In this document: piece after piece, positions 1 to 11,769 of the stretch
Layout of the letters: each line of letters begins with the position of its first letter
How positions within the stretch are numbered: the first letter of the stretch is position 1
Assembly (NCBI GenBank): GCA_000320545.1
Contig: ADNK01001958.1
Coordinates: 53,270 to 117,269, forward strand
DNA length: 64,000 bases
From: Bigelowiella natans CCMP2755
Lineage: Eukaryota > Cercozoa > Chlorarachniophyceae
Direction of reading: 5' to 3'
Translations under genes and position numbers: made by a program
Notes under the pieces: generated by a model
Databases searched by the model: none
What the model was told of the DNA's origin: nothing
What the model saw: only the letters and a program-made list of their open reading frames with translations

Positions 1-374
1 CAACAGCCATCACAACCACAGGGTAAACCTAAATAGGTAGATGCTACACTGGAAGCTCTTCCTCGCATGAATTAGGTGTCTAGTACCTGTCCAGACTCCA
101 GCTTGTCCGTTATAACACCGTCATCCAAAGCGAAGGATAATTCGGAGGCTTTGCACGCCGTAACCTTTTGAATGTATTTAATCATACCTATACACTCTGT
201 CTTTCTACTTCTATCCCCTACCTCGATCGCTGTGGCAATGGATTTCATTGATCTTGACTGCACGTCGCACTCATTTGTCTTTGTCGAGCAAATACTTTCA
301 TCTGTCGTTGGCTGCTTGTGGTTGCTACTTGGGTCTTCCTTCTTCTTCGTCATCGTCGTCGTCTTTTCTTTCAT
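1..374 (-). CDS. Partial hypothetical protein, first exon(s)
   Basis: An open frame starts at the ATG at 374 and runs to 87, where CAG|GTAC gives a donor in phase 0. A 58-base intron (86-29) ending in TTTAG would lead to a second open exon that leaves the window at position 1. The exon encodes about 96 residues, hydrophilic, rich in Lys, Thr, Ser and Glu, beginning MKEKTTTMTKKKED. I do not recognise a family. The opposite strand is also open here, so coding status rests on the start codon, composition and the phase-consistent intron only. The gene would be transcribed leftward, away from the retrotransposon. Confidence 0.35.
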
Positions 375-1762
375 CGTACTTTCCGTTGTTGCGCGCTTCT
401 GCGCTCGTTGCGACGACCGGATGAAACAAGGGAAAACAACTGTCTGTTTTCGGTAGTTTTTATGTCGTATATGCAAAACGGCCTGTAAATGATCCCAATT
501 TTCACAGTCTGACTATCTTCGAGTCTCCCGGAAGCGGCTCCAATGTTCTCGAGAAGGATCTGGATGATCGCAACAGCCGTAGGCCATTCAGAAGGTACGT
601 CTCATAAAAAATGATGTCGCATTGGATGACGACCGATGTGAATAGGAACAAACGCCGGTCGTTTTCCTTTGGAGACTAGTACATTCTTCTGTATTTTTAG
701 GAATAGTAACTTGGACCGTCACCATCACCATCACGGTTGATGAGGGAGATCTGACTAGATCACCTCCCCCACTTTCTACCCAGAAAACTTTGACTAAGAC
801 AAGAGAAACGAAAGAATGGATTAGACCCTTGTTCTGGGTCAAACATAAACACTTAGTTCATGTGTCTTTCCTTTGTACGAATGAAGTATTTCCACAACAC
901 CTCTCGTCTCGGGTCTATTTGTAAATCATGTGGTAGTACTTTCAATTAACACCTCACATTTCATTCAATTCGACTATTCGAAGATGGAGGATTTGTGGTC
1001 AACCTCTGTCAATTGAACATATCTGGTGATGGAACCTAATCCCCAGTGCATCGGTGACACACAAAAGCTGAATAGATACTGAGGCATTCCCTACAAAAGG
1101 GGCCTTTACTATTGCTGTCATTGACGTCATCCTGGACATTTCACAAGTTTCCTAAAGGATGTGTAGTACGCACTTGTTAATTTTTTTGTTTTTAATTTCA
1201 AAGTTGACAATCTGACATCTTTTGGACAAAGCACAGTTTGCCTGCCGCAGATCGATAGTCGAACAACAATGCACATCCCTATACATTCAACAAGGATGAC
1301 ACACGCAGTAGACTGTGCACGGAGATTCACTGTGCACGCTAAATTCAGCAGGCGGACGAAGGCAGGTCATATTGTGCATGCACGCACGCAGCAAAAAGCG
1401 AGCAGGACAAGTTGAACGACAACGGACATCCCTTCTTTCGCGCCTGCTGAATTCAGCGGGCACAGCGACTCTGCTTTGCAAAGCCTGCATGCGTATCCCA
1501 TGACACATTGTCAAATTTGGTTGTGCACACAATGACGCATGATGTGTGATGAATGAATGCGTTGCTGAGCATTTGATCAGATGCCAATAACGTTAGCTAC
1601 GTTGTGAAAATTCCATCATGAGATTTCTTCTGCACACCGCTCCTTTGCCAGCGATCTCATCGTCATCCAGACTCAAAAAGATGGCTTCATGAAAACACGC
1701 AAAACAAGAAAACTCATGTTCCATCTTTCAGTGCACTCTGATCATTTCAGGGCACAATGCAC
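375..1762. other. Intergenic region left of the retrotransposon
   Basis: No convincing gene. A stretch at about 424-590 on the + strand is open and ends at a possible donor (AGAAG|GTACGT), but has no partner exon that I can see. 588-1046 contains sequence shared with 8404-8740. From about 1300 the composition turns rich in TGCATG/GCACGC words, like other gene 3' spacers in the window. The retrotransposon is inserted at the right end. Confidence 0.5.
588..1046 (+). repeat. Duplicated segment, copy 1
   Basis: Positions 760-949 match 8509-8725 in the same orientation with few changes. A further shared word (GAACCTAATCCCCAG) lies at 1031-1045 here and at about 8726 in the other copy, so there is an 80-base indel between them. 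Positions about 598-622 match 8411-8435 in inverted orientation. The two copies flank the retrotransposon and histone H3. No coding capacity is evident. Confidence 0.7.
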
Positions 1763-2088
1763 TGTAGCGCGTACCACTACGCGGGCACAAGTCACGTGCG
1801 ACAACAAAGGGGTTGTCGCGGATATAGAATATAGATAACGTAGATATTAATACAGCATAGGCACGTGGGTTCCGGCGGGACTCATGGCAGCACACCGGAA
1901 GTGTGCTGCCCCACGTGCGGCGGCATTCGCGAAAGCTTCGCGAATGATTACGCAGTGCACGATTTAATAAAAATATAATCTTTAATAAAAATAAACACAA
2001 CTCTTCAAAAGGAAGCAAACGTGCCTTTCCCCCCCCCTGCCTACTTGTGCACGTAGCGCCTCGGCCTGTGAACACCTTACGCGCAACA
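1763..2088 (+). repeat. 5' long terminal repeat
   Basis: 326 bp, TG...CA. It contains a nested inverted repeat at about 1860-1919, with outer arms GCACGTGGG/CCCACGTGC and inner arms GCAGCACAC/GTGTGCTGC, and a second palindrome at about 1926-1946 (ATTCGCGAA/TTCGCGAAT). A/T-rich AATAAA words near 1965-1995 are candidate polyadenylation signals. It should provide the element's promoter. Confidence 0.95.
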
Positions 2089-2093
2089 ACCTT

Positions 2094-2107
2094 TGGCTTC
2101 CACACAC
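2094..2107 (+). other. Probable primer-binding site
   Basis: TGGCTTCCACACAC begins five bases after the 5' LTR. It starts with TGG, as needed to pair with the CCA end of a tRNA. I cannot say which tRNA would prime. Confidence 0.5.
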
Positions 2108-2127
2108 GGGAAACGATTTGACTAACA

Positions 2128-5100
2128 ATGTCACAGCAGCTAGAAGAACAGCAGGACTTTGGCTCGCAGGCCGTGCAAGGGCACGAGCAGAAACAGGAAA
2201 GGAAGGGCGATACGGACGCTAAGGAAGGAGGAGGAACACCTCCACAGGCACCGCCGGGACCAGCACCCGGGATTAAGAAAGCAGATGCAGCAGCAGAGGC
2301 ACTGGAGAACTTCTACGAGGCGGACGACGAGGACGTGGCCGCCGAAAGCAAGAAGGTCGTAATGGCATTACGAGCCTTGCGACCCAGGGCGAGCAACTAC
2401 GCCAAACTGAAAGTATCGATAGAATACAAGTATCAGACACATGATGTTTGGGCAGCTATCATGCAGGACATCATGGATTACGAAGCAGACTTACCTCCAG
2501 AGTGGGCAGCTTTGTTTAGGAACGACGGGGGTCTGGGCGCCTCGCGGGGGACGACCCAGAGCACCGTCAAGCAGCAGCAGCCGGTACAGCGGAACACCCA
2601 GTTCATGTCTGTTAAAACAGCACCGGTTATGATAACGAAATACAACGGGAAAAGAGGTGAGGCAAGGAGGTGGTGGAAGAACGCTAGGAGTATACTCTGC
2701 GACTTTACCCCTAACCCCACCGAAAACGACAAGCTCAAATGGCTAGCTATAATAAAGCAAGCCATGGACCTTTACGAGACAGGCAGGACCCGGATCAGGC
2801 AGCTAGAGAAAATACACACTACAGTTAGTGGGCTACGAGACGTTGAGGCGATAATGAAGGCTTTTGTAAATGAACAGGATGCTAACTCCCTACCCCAGGC
2901 TATTAGAAAATACAGAGCAATGATGCAGCATGAGAGAGAACCTGTTAGAGACTTTGCCACGCGCTTCCAGGATATGATCGACGAACTACATGATTTTAAT
3001 TACAACACAGGTGATGATCAGGCAAGGTTTGAAGAGTTCAAGTTAAAGATAAAGGAATCCACTTACGTTACGGAGAAAGGCTACACCACGATGGAGGCAG
3101 CAGTGCAGGCTATATCCCTACGCGAGCAGGAGCAGGACCGCAAGTTTACCAGCCCTAAGGTACCTGGCATAGGAAACATTAACGCTATTAAGCCGCAGCG
3201 AGACTGGTACAAGGACAGGGAAGGTAACCGACGTTGCGGATACTGCTCACGTAAAGGGAAACACACCGCTAAAGACTGCAGAGACAGGAAAGAAGGACGA
3301 CCCAGGATGACGATCAGGCAGCTCAACGAACACTACGAGAAGTTAAAGAGAAAGAAAGGCAGAGGACAAGGATATAACAACAGCAAATGGCAAGGCAGCA
3401 ACAACGGGAAGAACAATAAATATAAGAACAAAAAGCAGAACAGTATCAATGCTATACAGCAGCAGATAAACGGAATATTAGATCACCTTAAGCAGGCGCC
3501 GACGAAGACAGCAGTACCAGCAACGCAGGACCAAGACAAGCCCATGACCCTAGACGACATAAAGAACTTAGGAGTATGCAACATTAATGACGAAGACGCT
3601 AACAGGACTATCAAAGTTGCTATGACCAAGGTTAAAGTTAAAGACAGCTACGGAGACTACAAGAAACTACCTGCCCTTTGGGATAGTGGCAGCATGCCGA
3701 AGTCCTTCATAAGCCTAAGCACAGTAAGAAGGTTAGGACTATTGGATCAAGTGACTAAGAAAGAACGTAAATATGCTCAAGCAGACGGAAGCTCTTCCAT
3801 GAAGACCGTCGGTGAGCTAATGCTAAAGCTACAGATACCTGGCAGCGACGCGGAGACCCAAATCAAGACCCGAGTAGCCATGACTTTATCCATGGAACTA
3901 CTCCTCGGACAGGATGCCCTAGAAAAATTAGGGGGGATCATATCATTCTACAATCACAAGATATACTTTGCTAAGTTGCCAAAGAAGTCAGGCAGGACCA
4001 TCAGCCAGAACATGATACGGCTTGACGAGTGGACCTCTGAGTCAAGCGTTAATGCGTTAGAGTTTATGGACCTAGCGGACAACAAGCTACCTACACCTAC
4101 CGAGCTACGGAAGAAGAACCCCGGCAAGACCATCCGACAGATAACGGAGCTACTGGACAAGACCCCCCCAGCTGATGATTGGGATATCGACAAAGGCAAA
4201 AAGTACATTAATAAAATATTAAACGAGAAGTACTCTGACATCACCAAGCCGACGACGAAGCCCTCCAGCAAGCTTACCCCAGTAAAGATCGAGCTAAAGA
4301 AGGGATACGAAGAGTGCATCATCAATGACCCAGAACATAGGCGACCGGAAGCGGACTGGGAAAAGATAGAGTGGCAGATCAATGAATGGGCAAAGGAAGG
4401 GAAGATAGAGCCAAGCAACTCACCATGGAACGTGAGACATGTGCTAGCTAAGATACCTACTTACCCTTTCTTCCGCCTGGCGCACAACTTCATCCGCCAC
4501 AACCGAGTAATAAAGAGGATCCAGACACCTACACCAAGGATAGATGACGTTATTGAACACGTCATAGGATACAAATACTACTCTTCCCTAGATAAAAATG
4601 AATCATACATGCAGACACCCATCCACAAAACCTCCCGCCCCATTACCGCGTTCTCCAGCAGGCACAGGAAGTGGCACTTCGTCGTATTCCCTTACGGCCT
4701 AAGCATATCAGGGGATGCGTTCAGTAGTCAGAACTACAGGGCATACACACATGATGGGATGGCGTCTGTGTTGTGGGTGTTTGTGTTTGTGTATGTGGAT
4801 GATGACATAATATGTACCAACACAGTCGTCGCTCAGATCTTCCTCCTGGAAAATATATTTATTAGGTTTGCACACTTCGGTTTTACTATTAGACTGCAGA
4901 AGTGTACATTCCTAGCTACAAGAATCAAGTGGTGTGGATATTACCTGGAGCAAGGCCGCATCACCCCAAACCCCGAGAAAGTAGCAGCACTACAGCAAGC
5001 CCCTAAACCTAAGAATGCAAAGGAGTTAAAGTCATTCTTGCAGACTGCAGCTTGGATACTACGTAGGTTCTCCCCTACCTACGCTAGGACTGCAGCTGCT

Positions 5101-7101
5101 TTTACTACTGCTTACCGGAAGGAGAACTCTGTAGGCCTCAGCTTCGCTAAGGTGTGGGCCAAGGCTGGCCTTGATGCCCACTTCGATAACCTAATAAAGT
5201 TATGCAGCAACACCCTATTGAATGCTAAGCTAGACACTACTAGACCAGCTACCCTATGGACAGACTGGTCTAAGCTAGGTATGGCTGCTGTACTTACCCA
5301 AGACCAGCAGATCATACGGGTGTGGGGCAGGGCCTGCACAGCAGCTGAGGCCAAGTACAGCCCTACAAAAGGAGAGTATAAAGCCATGACTGAGGCGCAG
5401 AGGAAACTAAGATACTACCTGCTGTCGGTGCCCAGCTTCACCTTAATGACTGACCACAAGCCCCTCCTAGGCATCGACCGCAAGCTCGAAGCGCCTAACG
5501 ATGAGTATGCAGCTATGAGGGCGGACACGGAAGAGTTTAGGGACAAGAGGACAGTGGTCTACGCACCAGGAGACAAGCAGCTTGCTGACTATTTCAGCAG
5601 GCTGTTCGAAAAGAAAGTCCCTACCCAGGTCACCCCTATGGTTAACGCGATTACCTTCGAGGACGGCGACTTCCTGCCTGAGCCAGAGGAGCTCCAGCAC
5701 CTTCAAGAACACCTGGATAAATACAAACACAAGCATGAGGTACTTAGTGATAGGATATATGTATACACTAATAATGTTAGGCGTACCTACGTGCCACGGC
5801 GGACCAGGGGAGCCCTTCTCTTTACCGCCCATGGACCTGCACACGTAGGAGAAAACCATATCACTGCTCTACTCTACCATTACTACTGGCCCTACAAGCT
5901 AAAAGAGATAAGGACATACCTGCGTGGCTGCAGGTGCTCCAGCTTGAAGGCGGCAGGCGTCGCCACCAAGGAGTCCAGCAAGAGCCGTGCATCTAAGAAA
6001 ATCAAAGCAAGGAACTTCTTAGATATCGTGCAAATTGATGTTTATAAGTACGATGGCTATCACTACCTTACCTTCGTTGATGTGGCCACTGGAAAGTGCT
6101 GGGTTAAAAAGATTATCAAGGTCAACGTTGCTAAGAAGAACAAAGGCTTATATAAGCAGAGGCTTACTAACTGCTACCGTACCTGGGAGTCTGAGCTCCA
6201 GGCTATCCCTGATGAAGTTAGCATAAACAAGATACCAAAGAAGTTACATGTGGATAATGAGACCTCTCTTCTACAGCTACCACACCCTAATATTGATGCC
6301 TCACCTGTATACTATGCCCAGTCCAACTCCAAGGTAGAGCGACTCCACCGCACCTTGGCCAACCTAAGCAGGATAAATAGCACCACACCAGACAAGATAC
6401 AAGGGTTAGTAAACGACACCTTCACGTCTGGGGGAGGTATCAAGGATAAGGAGAGGGAAGAAGGCGACGACAACGACGACGATACCGAGAGCGAAGACGA
6501 GAAGGTCCCGTACGATGGCCGAGTTCTAAAGGAAGGACAGTATGTTAGGGCCAAGGTAAATCTGAGATCGAGAAATAAACAAGACCCCTTCTGGGGTGGC
6601 GTTGCAAAGGTTACCGAGAGGAAGGGGAGGAAGCAGTACTACATCTATGATGGGAACAGGGTCACCTTGCGCCACATCAGTCACCTAAAGAATTATGATA
6701 TCGGTGAGAAGCTCCTAGAGGATGTTAAAGTAAACCCTACTGTGTGGGAGCGAGCAATGCCTTGTTTAGGACCCCGACCTAAGTTCGATGTGGAATATGG
6801 AAACAATAAGGTCAGGGTGAACGACGATTGGCGCATGAAGATTGTCTATCTAGGCTACCCTGGATTACGAAATATGGAGAGGGTAGCTATGAAAATAAAG
6901 GACGGAAAATATCAGCTACTCTACCTAGCTGTTCCCGACTTACCCTTTGAGCACTGGTATAAGGTCCTGGGGGACCTTGATGCAGAGGGCTGGTATGGAC
7001 ACGAACCTAAGGACGAAGGTGAGTTCTGGGTAAGCGACAAAGGAGATAAGGTTAGAGAGGAATCTATTACCTGGTGGTTGGTGAAGTTCCGAAAGCGATG
7101 A
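2128..7101 (+). CDS. Gag-Pol polyprotein of the LTR retrotransposon
   Basis: One frame of 1657 codons with no gag/pol frameshift or stop. In order: acidic N terminus and gag-like helical region (to about 360); a zinc knuckle at about 370-384 with spacing C-x2-C-x5-H-x4-C, one residue longer than the usual x4; an aspartic protease site (WDSGS, about 518); reverse transcriptase with FPYGLS and catalytic YVDDD (889-893); RNase H (TDWSKLG, then MTDHKPLL); integrase with a zinc-binding HVGENH...CRC region (about 1234-1275) and D, D, E at about 1304, 1376 and 1404; then a C-terminal domain with a chromo/SH3-like region. The zinc region ends CxC, not CxxC. Domain order places it with Ty3/gypsy. The start is the first ATG after the primer site. 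Confidence 0.93.
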   Translation: MSQQLEEQQDFGSQAVQGHEQKQERKGDTDAKEGGGTPPQAPPGPAPGIKKADAAAEALENFYEADDEDVAAESKKVVMALRALRPRASNYAKLKVSIEYKYQTHDVWAAIMQDIMDYEADLPPEWAALFRNDGGLGASRGTTQSTVKQQQPVQRNTQFMSVKTAPVMITKYNGKRGEARRWWKNARSILCDFTPNPTENDKLKWLAIIKQAMDLYETGRTRIRQLEKIHTTVSGLRDVEAIMKAFVNEQDANSLPQAIRKYRAMMQHEREPVRDFATRFQDMIDELHDFNYNTGDDQARFEEFKLKIKESTYVTEKGYTTMEAAVQAISLREQEQDRKFTSPKVPGIGNINAIKPQRDWYKDREGNRRCGYCSRKGKHTAKDCRDRKEGRPRMTIRQLNEHYEKLKRKKGRGQGYNNSKWQGSNNGKNNKYKNKKQNSINAIQQQINGILDHLKQAPTKTAVPATQDQDKPMTLDDIKNLGVCNINDEDANRTIKVAMTKVKVKDSYGDYKKLPALWDSGSMPKSFISLSTVRRLGLLDQVTKKERKYAQADGSSSMKTVGELMLKLQIPGSDAETQIKTRVAMTLSMELLLGQDALEKLGGIISFYNHKIYFAKLPKKSGRTISQNMIRLDEWTSESSVNALEFMDLADNKLPTPTELRKKNPGKTIRQITELLDKTPPADDWDIDKGKKYINKILNEKYSDITKPTTKPSSKLTPVKIELKKGYEECIINDPEHRRPEADWEKIEWQINEWAKEGKIEPSNSPWNVRHVLAKIPTYPFFRLAHNFIRHNRVIKRIQTPTPRIDDVIEHVIGYKYYSSLDKNESYMQTPIHKTSRPITAFSSRHRKWHFVVFPYGLSISGDAFSSQNYRAYTHDGMASVLWVFVFVYVDDDIICTNTVVAQIFLLENIFIRFAHFGFTIRLQKCTFLATRIKWCGYYLEQGRITPNPEKVAALQQAPKPKNAKELKSFLQTAAWILRRFSPTYARTAAAFTTAYRKENSVGLSFAKVWAKAGLDAHFDNLIKLCSNTLLNAKLDTTRPATLWTDWSKLGMAAVLTQDQQIIRVWGRACTAAEAKYSPTKGEYKAMTEAQRKLRYYLLSVPSFTLMTDHKPLLGIDRKLEAPNDEYAAMRADTEEFRDKRTVVYAPGDKQLADYFSRLFEKKVPTQVTPMVNAITFEDGDFLPEPEELQHLQEHLDKYKHKHEVLSDRIYVYTNNVRRTYVPRRTRGALLFTAHGPAHVGENHITALLYHYYWPYKLKEIRTYLRGCRCSSLKAAGVATKESSKSRASKKIKARNFLDIVQIDVYKYDGYHYLTFVDVATGKCWVKKIIKVNVAKKNKGLYKQRLTNCYRTWESELQAIPDEVSINKIPKKLHVDNETSLLQLPHPNIDASPVYYAQSNSKVERLHRTLANLSRINSTTPDKIQGLVNDTFTSGGGIKDKEREEGDDNDDDTESEDEKVPYDGRVLKEGQYVRAKVNLRSRNKQDPFWGGVAKVTERKGRKQYYIYDGNRVTLRHISHLKNYDIGEKLLEDVKVNPTVWERAMPCLGPRPKFDVEYGNNKVRVNDDWRMKIVYLGYPGLRNMERVAMKIKDGKYQLLYLAVPDLPFEHWYKVLGDLDAEGWYGHEPKDEGEFWVSDKGDKVREESITWWLVKFRKR

Positions 7102-7144
7102 AGGTCTAAGGGAATAAGGAAGGAAGGAAGGAGCAACGTGACTT

Positions 7145-7152
7145 GGGGGAGG
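7145..7152 (+). other. Polypurine tract
   Basis: GGGGGAGG lies immediately before the TG of the 3' LTR, the expected place for plus-strand priming. Confidence 0.7.
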
Positions 7153-7478
7153 TGTAGCGCGTACCACTACGCGGGCACAAGTCACGTGCGACAACAAAGG
7201 GGTTGTCGCGGATATAGAATATAGATAACGTAGATATTAATACAGCATAGGCACGTGGGTTCCGGCGGGACTCATGGCAGCACACCGGAAGTGTGCTGCC
7301 CCACGTGCGGCGGCATTCGCGAAAGCTTCGCGAATGATTACGCAGTGCACGATTTAATAAAAATATAATCTTTAATAAAAATAAACACAACTCTTCAAAA
7401 GGAAGCAAACGTGCCTTTCCCCCCCCCTGCCTACTTGTGCACGTAGCGCCTCGGCCTGTGAACACCTTACGCGCAACA
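7153..7478 (+). repeat. 3' long terminal repeat
   Basis: 326 bp, identical to the 5' LTR by base-by-base reading, including the C-run near its end. It is followed by the GCAC target duplication. Confidence 0.95.
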
Positions 7479-7563
7479 GCACGTCGCATGCGCAACACGA
7501 ATGCTGGCCTGCGCTTGGCATGCATTGAAGACACAACAGCAGGAAAAAGTGCATGCAATCAAA

Positions 7564-7656
7564 GCACTGCAGCCGCCACATTGCACAGCTGCATTTGGAT
7601 GAGAATTGAAAAGATTTAATCAATTTATTCAATGAGTACATGTCCGTCTCGCATCT
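7564..7656 (+). repeat. Dispersed 3'-spacer repeat, copy A
   Basis: A divergent copy of the family also seen at 22526-22612 (-), 22683-22796 (+), 42783-42900 (+) and 48809-48915 (-). Shared blocks in order: CTGCAGCCGC, ATTGCACAGCTGCAT, GGATGAGAATTGAAAAGATT, then TGTCCGTCTCGCATC. It lies just downstream of histone H3. Confidence 0.7.
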
Positions 7657-7687
7657 TTCAGTTTCAAGTTCGGCATTCAAGGTTAAT

Positions 7688-8104
<417 letters not shown>

Positions 8105-8403
8105 TCAATGTTTACCTCCTCGGCTTTGGTTTCAATGAGTGAATGAATAAATGAAGAGATTCGTAATCGTGATGCAGGTCGTATGGGAAGATGAATTGTG
8201 TTCTTGTTCAAGGTGCACGAAGAAGAAGATAAAATCGCTTGCCGTTTCATCTAAAAAACTATGCCGTTTTATCTAACAAAATGCGTGCCGATATCCTTCT
8301 CGGGATAATCCTAAACCCATAAAATGTATATTTATGTATGTATACAAGTCTCCAAAGAAAAATGGCCTGCATCTGCTCCAATATACCAACGCTGATGAGG
8401 GCA

Positions 8404-8740
8404 TAGTCGTATGCGACATCATTTTTTATGAGACGCAGCTTCTGAATGGCAAGTTATCACACAAATCTCGAGAAATCCGAGGAGAGAACGAGTATCAGCT
8501 TACTCGATTACCTCCCACCCTCAACCCAGAAAACTTTGACTAAGCCAACAGAAACGAAAGAATGGATCAGACCCTTGTTCTGGGTCAAACATAAAAAATT
8601 AGTTCATGTGTCTTTCCTTTGTACGAATGAAGTATTCCGCCCGCTCTCTTACACCTCTCGGTACGTTAGGTACAGTAGCCGTCTCTGGTCTATTTGTAAA
8701 TCATGTGGTAGTACTTTCAATTAACAGAACCTAATCCCCA
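8404..8740. repeat. Duplicated segment, copy 2
   Basis: 8509-8725 matches 760-949 in direct orientation, and 8411-8435 matches 598-622 in inverted orientation. This is 300-640 bases upstream of the H3 start codon. Confidence 0.7.
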
Positions 8741-8916
8741 GTACTCAGTGTGGTGACTGCTTTCCGCTTTTCCATGCAATCGATTATCGGCTTATAATTT
8801 TAGGAAAAATTTCGAAGCCCTAAATGTGAAGAATTAGCACTCATAACACCTGAAAGAGTATACCTCTTTTCTCTTCTCGCATTCATGGTGATCTGGTAAC
8901 TCTTCTGAACAAAAGG

Positions 8917-9029
<113 letters not shown>

Positions 9030-9315
9030 GACGCCTGAATACTCAAAAACTAGGTATTTTTCATCTCCATCTAGTGGGATTGTTCATCTAATTCTGGCTG
9101 TAAAGCTTGTTATAGAATCATTGATGTGGGTTTGGGAGCCCCCTTTCAAGTGGTAGTAATTACGTGTAGAATCGCCAGCACTAGCAGTAAACAGAACAAT
9201 GGCTCGTTTTATATGTAGCAGCACAAGTTGATGATGTCGTCAAAGTCTTATAATTTTTTTAAATTACTGTACTTGGATAGATAAAATCGTAACCATCATC
9301 TTTATCATCACCATT

Positions 9316-9347
<32 letters not shown>

Positions 9348-10438
9348 CATGAAATGGCTACAGGGAATATCCACTGCTCTTTGACTATCTACACGTTCTC
9401 TCCGTGGTGCTGACAGCTTTGGTTCGTACAATACACATCATTCTCTCGAAATCATCTTCCTCGTCTTTCTTTACTTTATTATCATGAAGATATGAGATTT
9501 TGAAAGATGGGGCAGAAGGATGGTGAGGAGGAGGAGGAGAGTAACAAGAATATTCTCCTACTCCTCCAATTTCTTCATTCCTGAAAATGGTTATTCGGAT
9601 AGAAAGAAAAAAGACGAGTAGTTGAGAAGTAGAGATCCTCCTCACTGTTATTGACTGGTTATCATCTTTGCCATCTTGCATCATTATATTCTTAGATATT
9701 TCCGTACGGGGGATCTGCTTTAACCACCTTCTTATCTCCAGGTTGTGGAAGAAGATGCGTGCTAATCAAACAGCCTTTCCTTATAGAATTGATAAATCTG
9801 CATGAGAACAAACCTCTCCTTGATCAAAATTTTATCACACTTGGTGTGAGCATATACGTTTGCGAGCATAGTAATGATAAACGATTACCTTAATGCTACA
9901 AAGCTCATTTCTTCCATAGAGAAGTACAAGCCCACTATTCCTTTTTGTGTTGAAATATATGGTAATGTCGAATGTAGAACCTACCTACATAGACATATCC
10001 CTTAAACCGCGACACTATCTTCATATTTTCCCTTTTTATTGGCAGTTTTGCTATCATCATTGCAATTCGTGTCCTTTTTCCGAGAAGAAACGTAGTGGCA
10101 TTGTCTTTGTTGGGGGTTCAAATGGAAGGAACTCAGTAGTCCTAAGGCTTGTTGCTAATAATCTCGTGATATAGTTCATCATTACGATACGATGATGCAG
10201 GTTCTATGACAGCACCTTTGATCACTGCCACGGCAGGATTGTGTTTCGTCACGATCATAGCTTTAGAGACATGGTCAGCGATTGATGTGTGTGAATGGGG
10301 GATTCAGTAGTAGTGAGAGCAGGATTATGATAGGGATATGGTAGGGTTACTACCTCTCAATGACTTGGAACAAAGATGGTTATGTTATATTTATTCGTCA
10401 TCATCATTTCCCTCCTTGTCTTTCCTTCCTCGCTGCAG

Positions 10439-11200
10439 GTCGATGTGTGTACGCAGAAAGCATGGAGGAATACAAGCCATACTTGAAGACTCAATTCAAA
10501 GTGTCTACATGATTCCTGGTACTGCTGATCATGAAATCGTGTTTTTGCGGTGATTAGTAGATAGATATGACGATGGTTTCAACAGTGATGGCCACACAGT
10601 TAACATCATAGGCAGCACAAAAACACGAAGAAGAAGAAGAAGAAGAAGAAGAAGACAAAAGAATGGAGAAAATGAAAGAGGGAGGGAGGGTGGGGGTTGT
10701 TTAGAGCCTTTTCTTTAAATTGTCTAAGTGGACAAGCGTGTGAATCTGAGTTTGCCTATGTACCTCAACAAGGTGCCATTCTACAATCATCATCATAATC
10801 ATCATTGTCATGTGATCTATATCAGTCTTTGCCGGAGTAAATGCTTTGATTGAAGAGGCTGAGTATAGAGGTCATCATTGCAGGCAGGGTGTCGATGATT
10901 CGAAGTCAGAATCTGTGCACATGATGCTTTGCGTCCGTCTTTGGTTCAATATGAATTTTGATTCTTTTCCTCCTCCTCCTCCCCTTTCTCTTTCTTTTCA
11001 CAACTGCTACTTTTATGTGACCACCACCCCAGGTGTGATCCTATGCACTTTATTGTCTCCGGATATTGCTGCTACTAACAATACCACCTTGATTAGCAGC
11101 AAGGTAGTAGTAGTGAGAAGTAGTAGTAGTAGTAGTACTGTGATGTTCTGGCTCTTATCATGGTGTGCATGACGATGCAGTGTGTATGTATTTTTGTGCG

Positions 11201-11261
<61 letters not shown>

Positions 11262-11713
11262 AATTCAAGTGTTGTTCTCCTTCTCCTCCTTATGTTTCTT
11301 ACACTTACAAATGCACAGGTGATTGCTGCTTGTTTGTTTCAAGCGATTCTATTCGGTACTTTAAGATGATGATGATGATGACGACGACGATGTTGGTGAT
11401 GACGATGATGTTGATCATGATGATGCAACAGCTGTATCCCAGTAAAATGAAGAAGATATGTCCTAAAGAGTCCATTTCCGATGACTCAGTCGTTCATAGC
11501 CCATGCACATTTATTTTTGCTTGATGCTTTCTACCAAATGCTCATCAACGTTGAGCTACTTAAGAAATCGTCCTCCTTGTTATCTATTCCTTGGTCGCTT
11601 TCTCACTGGCTTTTTTAATTACTTGTCTCAATCAAGGCCTTGATCATTATCACGGGGGATTTCCCAGTGGAGTGTACTACATCATCACAACTTGCTAAAT
11701 ACTTCAACTTGCC

Positions 11714-11769
<56 letters not shown>

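Larger units (their letters stand above)
1759..7482 (+). mobile_element. Intact Ty3/gypsy-type LTR retrotransposon with 4-bp target duplication
   Basis: Two 326-bp LTRs at 1763-2088 and 7153-7478 appear identical by eye and flank a single 1657-codon gag-pol frame. LTR ends are TG...CA. GCAC precedes the 5' LTR (1759-1762) and follows the 3' LTR (7479-7482), giving a 4-bp target-site duplication. A primer-binding-like site and a purine tract lie where expected. Domain order (gag, protease, RT, RNase H, integrase) is that of Ty3/gypsy elements. Identical LTRs and an undamaged frame mean a recent, possibly still competent, insertion. The target is a TGCATG-rich spacer downstream of histone H3. 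Confidence 0.95.
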
